DNA of 64,000 nucleotides, taken from contig NZ_LMDS01000004.1 in the NCBI RefSeq assembly GCF_001425865.1, positions 1,311,589-1,375,588 on the forward strand, read 5' to 3'. Made by a program: the position numbers and the translations under genes. The stretch comes from Rhizobacter sp. Root404 (GTDB lineage: Bacteria; Pseudomonadota; Gammaproteobacteria; Burkholderiales; Burkholderiaceae_C). Positions 34,883 through 44,971 of this stretch are shown here, piece after piece (within the stretch, counting starts at the first letter, position 1; every line of letters starts with the position of its first letter). The notes below the pieces were generated by a model that worked only from the letters and a program-made list of their open reading frames with translations, searched no databases and was not told the DNA's origin.

Positions 34883-37800
34883 ATGTCGACCGACCTGTTC
34901 GCGCTGCGCCAAGCGGTCCTGGAGGACCTGGAGCCGCGCATCCTGTTCTCGGCCGACAACCCGCTGGGCGTGCTGGCGGGCGTGCTGCAGGATCCGAACG
35001 CCCCGCCCGAACAGCACGCCAGCGTCGCCTCCACGCCCGCCACGACGGCGGCGGCGCACGAGCTGGTCTTCGTCGACGCCCGTGCGCCGGACGCCGACCA
35101 GATGCTCGCCGACATCACCGCCCAGGCCGCGGCCGGCCGGTCGATCGAGGCGTTCCTGCTGCGCACCGACCAGGACGGCTTCGACCAGATCGGCGCCGCG
35201 CTCGCGGGCCGCGACGAGGTCACCGCGATCCACCTGATCGGCCACGGCGCCGAGGGCGCGATGCGGCTGGGCGGCAGCTGGCTCGACGCCGACACGGTGC
35301 TGACCCGCGCCGGCGACATCGCCGCGTGGGGCAGCCATCTCAGTGCCGACGCCGACCTGATGCTCTACGGCTGCAGCTTCGCGGCCGAGGCCGACGGCCG
35401 TGCGCTCGTCGCCGACCTGGCCCAGCTGACCGGCGCCGACGTGGCCGCCTCGACCGATGCCACCGGCACCGCCGCGCGCGGCGGCAACTGGGCGCTGGAA
35501 TACGCGAGCGGGGCCATCGAGCGCGAGGTCGCGCTCGACGCCGCGGGCCAGGCGAGTTACGCGCAGCTGCTCAACACCTACATCGTCACCAGCACCGCCA
35601 ACAGCGGTGCCGGCTCGCTGCGCCAGGCGATCCTCGACGCCAACGCCAACGCGGGCACCGATACGATCAGCTTCAACATCGCCGGCACGAGCGTGCACAC
35701 GATCGTGCTGAGCACCGCCCTCCCGGCGATCACCGGCACGGTGATCCTGGACGCGACGACCGACGACAGCTTCGCCCCCAACGGCAACAAGCCGGCCATC
35801 GGCATCGACGGCGGCAACGGCAACTTCGACGGCCTGCAGCTGACGAGCACCGCCGACGGCAGCACGATCCGCGGGCTGGTGATCCGCAACTTCCGCGGCG
35901 ACGGCATCCAGATCGACGCCGGCTCCGACGGCAACACCATCGCCGGCAACTACATCGGCCAGCTCGTCACCAGCGGAACCGCCGGGGGCACGGGCAACGG
36001 CGGCGACGGCATTTTCGTGCTCGGCGCGAACAACATCATCGGCGGCACCACCGCGGCCGACCGCAACGTGGTCTCGGGCAACGACTTCGGCATCGAGCTG
36101 AACGGCGCCTCCGCCACCGGCAACCAGGTGATCGGCAACTACGTCGGCATCGACGCCACCGGCCTGTCGACGCTGGGCAACACCAAGCGCGGCGTCGGCG
36201 TCTACAACGGCGCCACCGGCAACACGATCGGCGGCAGCCTGACCACCCAGCGCAACCTGATCTCCGGCAACGGCAACGACGGCATCCAGATCGATGGCGA
36301 GGCGACCGACAACAATCTCGTGCGCGGCAACTGGATCGGCATCGGCGCCGACGGCACCACGCTTCTGCGCAATGCCGGCGACGGCGTGTACGTCTCGAGC
36401 GGCGCCGACAACACCCAGGTCGGCGGCTCGGGGGCCAACGACGGCAACTGGATCGCCGGCGTCAACTACGTCGGCGTGGAGATCGACGGTGCCAGCACCG
36501 GCACGGTGATCCAGGGCAACCGCATCGGCACCGACCTGGCGGGCACCGCCAACTGGGGGCCGGGCCAGAACGGCATTCTGCTCGAGACCAGCTATGGCGG
36601 CGCCGGGCCGAGCGGCAGCAGCATCCTCGGCAACACCATCGCCTTCAGCGGGCAGAGCAACATCGCCGGCTACAACTCGGGGCTGCGCATCAGCGACACC
36701 GCCGGCACCGCCAACCAGCTCTCGGCCAACCTGATCTATTCGAGCGTCGCGCTGGGCATCGACCTGCGCGGCGACGGCGCGACCGCCAACGACGCCGGCG
36801 ACGCCGACACCGGTGCCAACAACCTGCAGAACTTCCCGGTGCTGACGCTGGCACGCACCAATGCGTCGAACCAGCTGGTCGTCACCGGCACGCTCAACAG
36901 CGCCGCCAACGGCTACTACCGCATCGAGTTCTTCGCGTCGCTCAGCGCCGACGCCACCGGCTACGGCGAGGGGCAGATCTACCTCGGCTCGGCCAACGTC
37001 GCGACCAACGGCGCGGGGAACGCCACGATCTCGGCGACGCTGAACGGGGTCAACGTGCCGGTGGGCTACTTGATCACGGCCACCGCGACGGCGGCGACCG
37101 ACGGGTTCTTCGTCGCCTTCACCGAGACCTCGGAGTTCGCGAAGAACGCCGCGGCGATCTCGACCACGCAGGCGACGATCACCGTCGACACCGCCAGCGA
37201 CACCAGCGACGGCGACACCACCAGCCTGTCGACCCTGCTGGCCAGCAAGGGCGCCGACGGCTTCATCTCGCTGCGCGAAGCCATCACCGCGGCGAACAAC
37301 ACTGCGAACGGCACGCTCGGAGCCGACCGCATCGTGTTCCAGATCGCCGGCACCGGCGTGCACACGATCAACCCGGCCAGCAGCCTGCCGTCGATCACCG
37401 ACGCGGTGATCCTGGACGCGAGCACCGACGACAGCTTCGCCGCCAACGGCAGCAAGCCGGCGATCGTGCTCGACGGCAACAACCTGGCCGGCCACGGCCT
37501 GACGCTGACCGGCAGCGCCGACGGCAGCACGATCCGCGGCTTCGTGATCCGCGACTTCGGCAGCGACGGCATCCACATCGACGCGGGCGCCGACGGCAAC
37601 ACCATCGCCGGCAACTACATCGGTCGCCTGGACACCGCCGGCATCGACGTCGGGGCGGGCGAAGGCAACAGCGGCAACGGCATCCACGTCGGCGGCGCGA
37701 ACAACCTGATCGGCGGCAGCAGCGCGGCCGATCGCAACGTGGTCTCGGGCAACACCGGCGTCGGCGTGCGCGTGAGCGGCGCCTCGGCCACCGGCAACCA

Positions 37801-40800
37801 GATCGCCGGCAACTACATCGGCCTGACCGCCGCCGGCTCGGCCGTGCTCGGCAACGGCGACGACGGCGTCCAACTGCTCGGCGGGGCCTCGGGCAACACC
37901 GTGGGCGGCGCGACCAGCGCGTACCGCAACGTGATCTCGGGCAACACCGACGGCATCCAGGTCGGCCACACCACCGGTGGCAGCAGCAGCAACCTGATCC
38001 AGAACAACTACCTGGGCACCGACGCGACCGGCCTGCTGGACCTGGGCAACAGCAGCGACGGCATCGACCTCTGGTACTCGTCGTCGAACAACCAGATCCT
38101 GGACAACGTCGTGTCGGGCAACAACGGCAACGGCCTGTACATCGGCAACTCGGTGGGCACCAACACCGGCACCGTCATCCGCGGCAACCTGATCGGCCTG
38201 GGCGCCGACGGCCTCACGGCCCTGGGCAACAGCGGCGACGGCATCAACCTCGGCGACGCTGCCGGCGCCGACAACACCATGGTGGGCGGCACCGCGGCCG
38301 GCCAGGGCAACACGGTGGCCTACAACGCCCGCGGGATCGCGGTGCTGAGCAGCACCGGCATCTCGATCCTCGGCAACCTGGTCTATGCCAACACTGGCCT
38401 CGGGATCGACCTGGGCGGGAACGGCGTGAGCACGAACGACGCCGGCGACGCCGACAGCGGCGCCAACAACCTGCAGAACTTCCCGGCGCTGACGCTGGTC
38501 AAGACCGACGGCAGCAGCCAGGTCGAGGTTCGCGGCACGCTCAACAGCGCGGCCGGCAACTTCTACCGGATCGAGTTCTTCGCCAAGCCCGCGAGCGGGA
38601 TCGGGATGATCACCCTGGGTTACGCGAACGTCGCCACCGACGGTTCGGGCAACGCGAGCTTCGCGACCACGCTCGCCGCGGCGGTGCCGGTCGGCTACAC
38701 GGTCACGGCAACGGCAACCAGGTCGGATGCCGGCTACGCGACCTTCACCGACACGTCCGAGTACGCGGCCCCGCTCGACGCCGGCACCACCCCGGTCAAC
38801 ACGGTGCCGGGTGCGAAGACGTTGACGGAAGACGTCTCCGGCGCCATCGCCGGGCTGTCGGTCGTCGACGGCGGCGTGCTCACGATGACCACCGGCCTGA
38901 GCGTGCTTCACGGCGCGCTGACGGTGAGCCTGGCCGGCGGCGCGACGATCGGCAGCGGGGCCAACGGCAGCGCCACGCTGACGCTGAGCGGCACCACCGC
39001 GCAGGTGAACGCGGCACTGGCCACGCTCAGCTACCTGAGCAACGTCAACTACAGCGGCAGCGACACGCTGACGATGCTCTCGACCGACGCCTCGACCCTG
39101 AGCGACAGCGACACCGTCGCGATCACGGTGACGGCCGTGAACGACGCGCCGGTGCTCGGTGCCATGGCCCCCACGCTGACCTCGCTCACCGAGGACCAGA
39201 CCAACGATGCCGGGCAGACCGTGGCGTCGTTCATCGGCGCCTCGATCAGCGACGTGGACAGCGGCGCGGTGCAAGGCATCGCGATCACCGGGCTGAGCGC
39301 GGGCAGCGGCACCTGGCAGTACTCGATCAACGCCGGATCGAGCTGGACGGCCGTCGGCACCGTCAGCGGCTCGTCGGCATTGCTCCTGCGGTCGAGCGAC
39401 TTCGTGCGCTTCGTGCCGAACGGGCAGAACGCCACCAGTGGGTCGATCACCTACCGCGCCTGGGACCAGACCAGCGGCACCACGGGGACGAAGGTCGACG
39501 CGAGCACGAACGGCGGTGCCACGGCCTACAGCACGGCGAGCGACACCGCCGCGATCACGGTCATCGCCGTCAACGACGCGCCGGTGCTGGCGGCCATCGC
39601 ACCGACGCTGACCTCGATCACGGAAGACCAGACGGCCCACAGCGGACAGACCGTCGCGTCCTTCCTCGGCGCGTCGATCACCGACGCGGACACCGGCGCC
39701 GTTCAGGGCATCGCGATCACGGGCCTCGCGTCGGGCACCGGCACCTGGCAGTACTCGACGACCGGCGGTGCCAGCTGGACCGCCGTCGGTGCCGTCAGCG
39801 ACGCCTCGGCGCTGCTGCTGCGCGCGAGCGACTTCGTGCGCTTCGTGCCCGATGCGCAGAACGCAACGGCCGGCGCGATCATCTACCGCGCCTGGGACCA
39901 GACGACCGGCAGCGCGGGCAGCCAGATCGACGCCAGCACGACCGGCGGCACGACGGCATTCAGCACCGCGAGCGACACGGCGTCGATCGCCGTCACCGCG
40001 GTCAACGACGCGCCGGTGCTCGCCGCCATCGCACCGACGCTCACCCCGATCACCGAAGACCAGACCGCGAACGCGAGACAGACCGTCGCGTCCGTCATCG
40101 GCGCCTCGATCACCGACGTGGACAGCGGCGCGGTGCAAGGCATCGCGATCACCGGGCTCGACTCGGGCACCCGCACCTGGCAGTTCTCGACCGACGGCGG
40201 CTCGACCTGGTCGGCGATCGGTGCGGTCGCCGACACGTCGGCGCTGCTGCTGCGCGCCACCGATTCGATCCGCTTCGTGCCGAACGGCCAGAACGCGACG
40301 ACCGGTTCGATCACCTACCGCGCGTGGGACCAGACCAGCGGCAGCACGGGCAGCCAGGTCGATGCCAGCAGCAACGGCGGCGCGACGGCGTTCAGCACAT
40401 CGTCCGACACCGCAGCGATCGCGGTCACCGCGGTCAACGATGCGCCTGTGCTCGCTGCCATGGCGCCGACGCTGACGTCGATCACGGAAGACCAGACGGC
40501 CAACAGCGGGCAGACCGTCGCTTCGCTCGTCGGCGCGTCGGTCACCGATGTGGACACCGGTGCCGTGCAAGGCATCGCGATCACCGGCTTGACCTCCGGC
40601 ACTGCCGCCTGGCAATACTCGACCGACGGCGGATCGAGTTGGTCGGCGATCAGCGGCGTCGCGAACTCGTCCGCGCTGCTGCTGCGCGCGACCGACTCGG
40701 TGCGTTTCGTGCCGAACGGCCAGAATCCGACGACCGGCTCGCTGAGCTACCGCGCGTGGGATCAAACCAGCGGCAGCGCGGGCAACCAGGTCGACGTGAG

Positions 40801-43800
40801 TGCGAACGGCGGCACGACCGCGTTCAGCGCGACGATCGACACCGCGTCGATCGCGGTCACGGCCATCAACGACGCGCCTTTGCTCACGACCATGGCACCG
40901 ACGCTGACCTCGATCACCGAAGACCAGACCGCGAACGCCGGACAGAGCGTCGCATCGTTCGTCGGCGCGTCGATCACCGACGTGGACACCGGTGCGGTGC
41001 AGGGCATCGCGATCACGAGCCTCATCTCGGGCACAGGAACCTGGCAGTACTCGACGAATGGTGGATCGAGCTGGACGGCCATCGGCAGCGTGAGCGGCTC
41101 GTCGGCACTGCTGCTGCGGGCGACCGATTCGATCCGCCTCGTACCCGACGGCCAGAATGCGACGACCGGATCGATCACCTACCGCGCCTGGGATCAGACC
41201 ACGGGCAGCGCGGGGAGCCAGGTCGATGCGAGCGTGGGCGGCGGCACGACCGCATTCAGCGCGACCACCGACATCGCCTCGATCACCGTCACCGCCGTCA
41301 ACGATGCCCCGGTTCTCAGCGCCGTCGCTCCGACGCTGACCTCGATCACGGAAGACCAGTCGGCCAACGACGGGCAGACGGTGGCCTCGCTGGTCGGCGC
41401 GTCGATCACCGAGGTGGACACCGGTGCCGTGCAGGGCATCGCGGTCACGAGCCTCACCTCGGGCACGGGTGCCTGGCAGTACTCGACGAATGCCGGTTCG
41501 AGCTGGACGGCCTTCGGCAGCGTGAGCGGATCGTCGGCGCTGCTGCTGCGCGCGACCGACTCGATCCGCTTCGCACCCGACGGCCAGAACGCGACGACCG
41601 GTTCGATCACCTACCGCGCGTGGGACCAGACCAGCGGCACCGCGGGCAGCCAGGTCGACGTGGGCACGAACGGCGGGACCACCGCGTTCGGCACGGCGAC
41701 GGACACCGCGTCGATCACGGTGACCGCGGTCAACGACGCGCCGGTGCTCACCGCCGTCGCACCGACGCTGACCTCGATCACCGAAGACGAGGTGACGAAC
41801 GCGGGCCAGACCATCGCCTCGTTCATCGGCGCGTCGATCGCCGAGGTGGACAGCGGCGCGTTGCAGGGCATCGCGATCACCGCGCTCGTCTCAGGCACCG
41901 GCACCTGGCAGTTCTCGACCGACGCCGGCTCGACCTGGTCGGTGGTCGGCGGCGTCTCGAGCACCTCGGCGCTGCTGCTGCGCGCGACCGATTCGATCCG
42001 ACTCGGGCCGGACGGTCGGAACGCCACGACCGGCGCCATCACCTACCGCGCCTGGGACCAGACGAGCGGCAGCGCCGGCAGCCTGGTCGATGCCAGCGCG
42101 AACGGGGGCACCACCGCTTTCAGCACCGTGACCGACACCGCATCGATCACCGTCACGGCGGTCAACGATGCGCCGGTGTTGACGCCGATCGCGCCCGCGC
42201 TGGTGAAGATCAGCGAGACGGACAGCGCCAACGGCGGACAGGCGGTGTCGTCCTTCATCGGGGCGTCGATCACCGATGGGGACGCGGGCGCCATACCCGG
42301 GATCGCGATCGTCGCTGCCGACCTCGGCAACGGCAGCTGGCAGTTCTCGACCGACGGCGGCGCGAGCTGGAATGCGCTCGGCGCGGTGTCCGATGCGGCA
42401 GCGCTGCTGCTGCGCGCGACGGATGCGATCCGTTTCGTGCCCGATGGCGCGAACGGCACCACCGGCTCGATCACCTACCGCGCCTGGGACCAGACGGCGG
42501 GCAGCGCGGGCAGCGTGTTCGACGCGCGCGGCACCGGCGGCAGCTCCGCGTTCAGCAGCGCGATCGACACCGCGACGATCACGGTCAGTTCCGTCAACAG
42601 CGCGCCGGTCCTGGCCGCGGCGGCGCCGAGGCTCACCACGCTGACCGAGGACGAGGTCGCCAATGCCGGCCAGACGGTCGCGTCGTTCGTCGGCGCGACG
42701 ATCGCCGATGTGGACGCCGGTGCGGTCCAGGGCATCGCGATCACCGTCGCGACTGCGGGCAACGGCGCCTGGCAGTACTCGCTCGACGCCGGCAGCCGCT
42801 GGGACCTGCTCGGGCCGGTCGGCGACGACGCCGCGCTGCTGCTGCGCGCGACCGACCTCGTGCGCTTCGTGCCCAACGGCCTCGAGGCGACCAGCGGCAC
42901 CCTCAACTACCGCGCCTGGGACCAGACCGCCGGCCTCGCCGGCGACCTGGCCGATACCCGCGTCAGCGGCGGCGCGACCGCGTTCAGCAGCGCCAGCGAC
43001 GCGGCCACGATCACGGTCTCCGCGGTCAACGACGCCCCGGTGTTGACGCCGGTTGCGCCGGTGCTCGGCCCGCTGACCGAAGACGACGTGGCGAATGCCG
43101 GCCAGACCGTGGCGTCCTTCGTCGGCACATCGATCGCCGACGTCGACACCGCTGCGGCGCAGGGCATCGCGATCACCGCGGCCGACCCGGGCAACGGCGG
43201 CTGGCAGTTCTCGACCGATGGCGGTGCCAGCTGGTCGGACCTCGGCGCGGTCGGCGACGCGTCGGCGCTGCTGCTGCGCGGCAGCGACCACCTGCGCTTC
43301 GTGCCCGATGGTCACAACGCGACCACGGCCTCGCTCACCTACCGCGCCTGGGACCAGCGCGGCGGCAGCGCGGGCACGCAGGCCGACGCGAGTGCCACTG
43401 GCGGCAGCACGGCGTTCAGCACGCAGACGGACACCGCGTCGATCATGGTGACCGCAGTCAACGATGCGCCGGTGCTCACCGCCATCGCGCCGACGCTGAC
43501 GGCGATCACCGAGGACCAGACGGCGAATGCCGGCCAGACCGTCGCATCCGTCGTCGGTGCCTCGATCACCGACGCGGACACCGGCGCGTTGCGCGGGGTC
43601 GCGATCAGCGGCCTCGCCTCCGGCAATGGCACCTGGCAGTTCTCGACCGACGGCGGAACGCGCTGGACGGCGATCGGCACCGTCGCCGACACCTCGGCCC
43701 TGCTGCTGCGGGCGACCGATTCGATCCGCTTCCTGCCCGATGGCGCGAACGGCACGACCGGCACGCTCACCTACCGCGCCTGGGACCAGAGCGCCGGCGT

Positions 43801-44971
43801 CGCGGGCGACCGGGCGGAGACGGGCGCGAACGGCGGCGCGAACGCCTTCAGTGCCGCCACCGACACCGCGACCATCATCGTGACGGACCTGGCCGATGCG
43901 CCGACGATCGCCGACCCGGTCGTGGCCTTCGATGTCGCCGAGAACACCACCGCCGTGGCGACGCTGGTCGCGACCGACGTCGACCAACCGGCCTCGGCGC
44001 TGACCTGGTCGATCGCGGGCGGTGCCGATGCCGCGCGCTTCGCGATCGACGCCGCGACGGGGGCGCTGCGCTTCGTCGTCGCGCCCGACTTCGAGGGCCC
44101 CACGGCGGCCGGCGGCGGGCAGGTCTACGTCGTCACCGTGCGGGTCGACGACGGTGCACTCGCCGACACGCGCACGCTGGCGGTCACCGTGACCGCGGCT
44201 CCAGCTCCAGCTCCAGCTCCAGCTCCAGCTCCAGCTCCAGCTCCAGCTCCCGCGCCCGCGCCCGCACCGGTGCCGGCTCCGGTGCCGGCTCCGGACGTCA
44301 CCGCGACCGCCACGCCGGCGCGCGATGCGACCACGGCGCCGGCCACCGCCACCCCCGCGGTGGATGCGACGCCGCCCGCGGCCGCGGCAGTCGCGAAGGT
44401 CGTGGCAACGACGCTCCCCGAGCCGCCCGTGCCCCGCCCGGTCCCCGGCCAGGGGGTCGAGGCCGGCGGCGCCCGCGTCGTCGCAGTCGGGGCCGCCCGG
44501 TCGATCGAGTCGCTCGCACGTGCGCTGCCCGCCATTACGCTGCCCTCGCACCGTAACGCCTCGGACGTCGCGATGCTGGCGCTGAACCCGCTCGCGTTCG
44601 GCGCGCAGACCACCGGTCGATCCGACAGCCACCCGCATTACAGCGCCGACGTCGGCGCCGGCGCCGCCGAGCAGCCGGCCACCGACGGCCCCGCCCACTC
44701 CGTGACCGCGATCACGCTGGGCATCGCGCTGTCGATCGGCGTGATCGGCTGGGCTTCGCGCGGTGCGGCGCTGATGGCCAGCGTGCTGGTCGCCAGCCCG
44801 GCGTGGGGCAGCTACGACCTGCTGCCGGTGCTGCGCCGCCGCACCGAGGACGCCGATTGGGGCGACGACGAGTCGCCCGACGACGCGCCGCTCGACGAGA
44901 CCGACCTCACCCCGCTCGACGCGTCGGCCGGCACCACCCGGCGCGACCACGACATCCTGGAGTTGCATTGA
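34883..44971 (+). CDS. giant LEPR-XLL / DUF4347 surface protein
   Basis: 3,362 residues from ATG at 34883. Residues 16-26 read LEPRILFSADN, the LEPR-XLL signature of very long exported proteins. A DUF4347 domain follows (about 60-230) with HLIGHG (His121) and YGCSFA (Cys164). Two parallel beta-helix halves (about 232-770 and 775-1,290) each start with a SLR(Q/E)AI motif. Next are one cadherin-like domain, eleven 144-residue repeats (1,419-3,002) starting with NDAPVL, another cadherin-like domain, and an Ala-Pro linker. One membrane segment near 3,274-3,306 and an acidic tail (LLPVLRRRTEDADW) end the protein. It is probably an adhesin anchored by its C-terminus. It lacks a normal signal peptide, so the SecA-like/HlyD/M50 genes upstream are the likely export route (inference). 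Confidence 0.85.
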   Translation: MSTDLFALRQAVLEDLEPRILFSADNPLGVLAGVLQDPNAPPEQHASVASTPATTAAAHELVFVDARAPDADQMLADITAQAAAGRSIEAFLLRTDQDGFDQIGAALAGRDEVTAIHLIGHGAEGAMRLGGSWLDADTVLTRAGDIAAWGSHLSADADLMLYGCSFAAEADGRALVADLAQLTGADVAASTDATGTAARGGNWALEYASGAIEREVALDAAGQASYAQLLNTYIVTSTANSGAGSLRQAILDANANAGTDTISFNIAGTSVHTIVLSTALPAITGTVILDATTDDSFAPNGNKPAIGIDGGNGNFDGLQLTSTADGSTIRGLVIRNFRGDGIQIDAGSDGNTIAGNYIGQLVTSGTAGGTGNGGDGIFVLGANNIIGGTTAADRNVVSGNDFGIELNGASATGNQVIGNYVGIDATGLSTLGNTKRGVGVYNGATGNTIGGSLTTQRNLISGNGNDGIQIDGEATDNNLVRGNWIGIGADGTTLLRNAGDGVYVSSGADNTQVGGSGANDGNWIAGVNYVGVEIDGASTGTVIQGNRIGTDLAGTANWGPGQNGILLETSYGGAGPSGSSILGNTIAFSGQSNIAGYNSGLRISDTAGTANQLSANLIYSSVALGIDLRGDGATANDAGDADTGANNLQNFPVLTLARTNASNQLVVTGTLNSAANGYYRIEFFASLSADATGYGEGQIYLGSANVATNGAGNATISATLNGVNVPVGYLITATATAATDGFFVAFTETSEFAKNAAAISTTQATITVDTASDTSDGDTTSLSTLLASKGADGFISLREAITAANNTANGTLGADRIVFQIAGTGVHTINPASSLPSITDAVILDASTDDSFAANGSKPAIVLDGNNLAGHGLTLTGSADGSTIRGFVIRDFGSDGIHIDAGADGNTIAGNYIGRLDTAGIDVGAGEGNSGNGIHVGGANNLIGGSSAADRNVVSGNTGVGVRVSGASATGNQIAGNYIGLTAAGSAVLGNGDDGVQLLGGASGNTVGGATSAYRNVISGNTDGIQVGHTTGGSSSNLIQNNYLGTDATGLLDLGNSSDGIDLWYSSSNNQILDNVVSGNNGNGLYIGNSVGTNTGTVIRGNLIGLGADGLTALGNSGDGINLGDAAGADNTMVGGTAAGQGNTVAYNARGIAVLSSTGISILGNLVYANTGLGIDLGGNGVSTNDAGDADSGANNLQNFPALTLVKTDGSSQVEVRGTLNSAAGNFYRIEFFAKPASGIGMITLGYANVATDGSGNASFATTLAAAVPVGYTVTATATRSDAGYATFTDTSEYAAPLDAGTTPVNTVPGAKTLTEDVSGAIAGLSVVDGGVLTMTTGLSVLHGALTVSLAGGATIGSGANGSATLTLSGTTAQVNAALATLSYLSNVNYSGSDTLTMLSTDASTLSDSDTVAITVTAVNDAPVLGAMAPTLTSLTEDQTNDAGQTVASFIGASISDVDSGAVQGIAITGLSAGSGTWQYSINAGSSWTAVGTVSGSSALLLRSSDFVRFVPNGQNATSGSITYRAWDQTSGTTGTKVDASTNGGATAYSTASDTAAITVIAVNDAPVLAAIAPTLTSITEDQTAHSGQTVASFLGASITDADTGAVQGIAITGLASGTGTWQYSTTGGASWTAVGAVSDASALLLRASDFVRFVPDAQNATAGAIIYRAWDQTTGSAGSQIDASTTGGTTAFSTASDTASIAVTAVNDAPVLAAIAPTLTPITEDQTANARQTVASVIGASITDVDSGAVQGIAITGLDSGTRTWQFSTDGGSTWSAIGAVADTSALLLRATDSIRFVPNGQNATTGSITYRAWDQTSGSTGSQVDASSNGGATAFSTSSDTAAIAVTAVNDAPVLAAMAPTLTSITEDQTANSGQTVASLVGASVTDVDTGAVQGIAITGLTSGTAAWQYSTDGGSSWSAISGVANSSALLLRATDSVRFVPNGQNPTTGSLSYRAWDQTSGSAGNQVDVSANGGTTAFSATIDTASIAVTAINDAPLLTTMAPTLTSITEDQTANAGQSVASFVGASITDVDTGAVQGIAITSLISGTGTWQYSTNGGSSWTAIGSVSGSSALLLRATDSIRLVPDGQNATTGSITYRAWDQTTGSAGSQVDASVGGGTTAFSATTDIASITVTAVNDAPVLSAVAPTLTSITEDQSANDGQTVASLVGASITEVDTGAVQGIAVTSLTSGTGAWQYSTNAGSSWTAFGSVSGSSALLLRATDSIRFAPDGQNATTGSITYRAWDQTSGTAGSQVDVGTNGGTTAFGTATDTASITVTAVNDAPVLTAVAPTLTSITEDEVTNAGQTIASFIGASIAEVDSGALQGIAITALVSGTGTWQFSTDAGSTWSVVGGVSSTSALLLRATDSIRLGPDGRNATTGAITYRAWDQTSGSAGSLVDASANGGTTAFSTVTDTASITVTAVNDAPVLTPIAPALVKISETDSANGGQAVSSFIGASITDGDAGAIPGIAIVAADLGNGSWQFSTDGGASWNALGAVSDAAALLLRATDAIRFVPDGANGTTGSITYRAWDQTAGSAGSVFDARGTGGSSAFSSAIDTATITVSSVNSAPVLAAAAPRLTTLTEDEVANAGQTVASFVGATIADVDAGAVQGIAITVATAGNGAWQYSLDAGSRWDLLGPVGDDAALLLRATDLVRFVPNGLEATSGTLNYRAWDQTAGLAGDLADTRVSGGATAFSSASDAATITVSAVNDAPVLTPVAPVLGPLTEDDVANAGQTVASFVGTSIADVDTAAAQGIAITAADPGNGGWQFSTDGGASWSDLGAVGDASALLLRGSDHLRFVPDGHNATTASLTYRAWDQRGGSAGTQADASATGGSTAFSTQTDTASIMVTAVNDAPVLTAIAPTLTAITEDQTANAGQTVASVVGASITDADTGALRGVAISGLASGNGTWQFSTDGGTRWTAIGTVADTSALLLRATDSIRFLPDGANGTTGTLTYRAWDQSAGVAGDRAETGANGGANAFSAATDTATIIVTDLADAPTIADPVVAFDVAENTTAVATLVATDVDQPASALTWSIAGGADAARFAIDAATGALRFVVAPDFEGPTAAGGGQVYVVTVRVDDGALADTRTLAVTVTAAPAPAPAPAPAPAPAPAPAPAPAPVPAPVPAPDVTATATPARDATTAPATATPAVDATPPAAAAVAKVVATTLPEPPVPRPVPGQGVEAGGARVVAVGAARSIESLARALPAITLPSHRNASDVAMLALNPLAFGAQTTGRSDSHPHYSADVGAGAAEQPATDGPAHSVTAITLGIALSIGVIGWASRGAALMASVLVASPAWGSYDLLPVLRRRTEDADWGDDESPDDAPLDETDLTPLDASAGTTRRDHDILELH
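35578..38780 (+). repeat. internal duplication of the beta-helix module
   Basis: Two halves (35,578-37,150 and 37,160-38,780) align in the same frame. Matching blocks include GGTGATCCTGGACGCGA followed by CGACGACAGCTTCGCC, and the coils share the protein pattern GNTIAGNYIG and ADRNVVSGN. Each half ends with NNLQNFP and a RIEFFA segment. Confidence 0.75.
39137..43888 (+). repeat. eleven tandem 432-bp repeats
   Basis: The units start at GTGAACGACGCGCC or GTCAACGACGCGCC and recur every 432 bases (39,137; 39,569 and onward). Each encodes 144 residues with NDAPVL, TEDQ, QTVAS, WQ(Y/F)STDGG and YRAWDQ. Neighbouring copies in the middle are the most alike, and the last four are more diverged. The period also creates equal-length open frames on the minus strand. 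Confidence 0.92.
44198..44250 (+). repeat. hexanucleotide tandem repeat (GCTCCA)n
   Basis: About nine copies of GCTCCA encode an Ala-Pro linker, followed by degenerate GCGCCC and GTGCCG copies. Slippage would change the linker length by two residues per unit without shifting the frame. Confidence 0.9.

Noticed and set aside
34484..40765. Minus-strand open frame of 2,093 codons
   Set aside because: It is antisense to the giant surface protein, reads as Arg/Gly/Asp/Val low-complexity sequence with no domain, and exists because high-GC codons leave few stops on the opposite strand.
41891..44968. Minus-strand open frame of 1,025 codons
   Set aside because: It is a shadow of the 432-bp repeats and the Ala-Pro linker, with the same Arg-rich composition.
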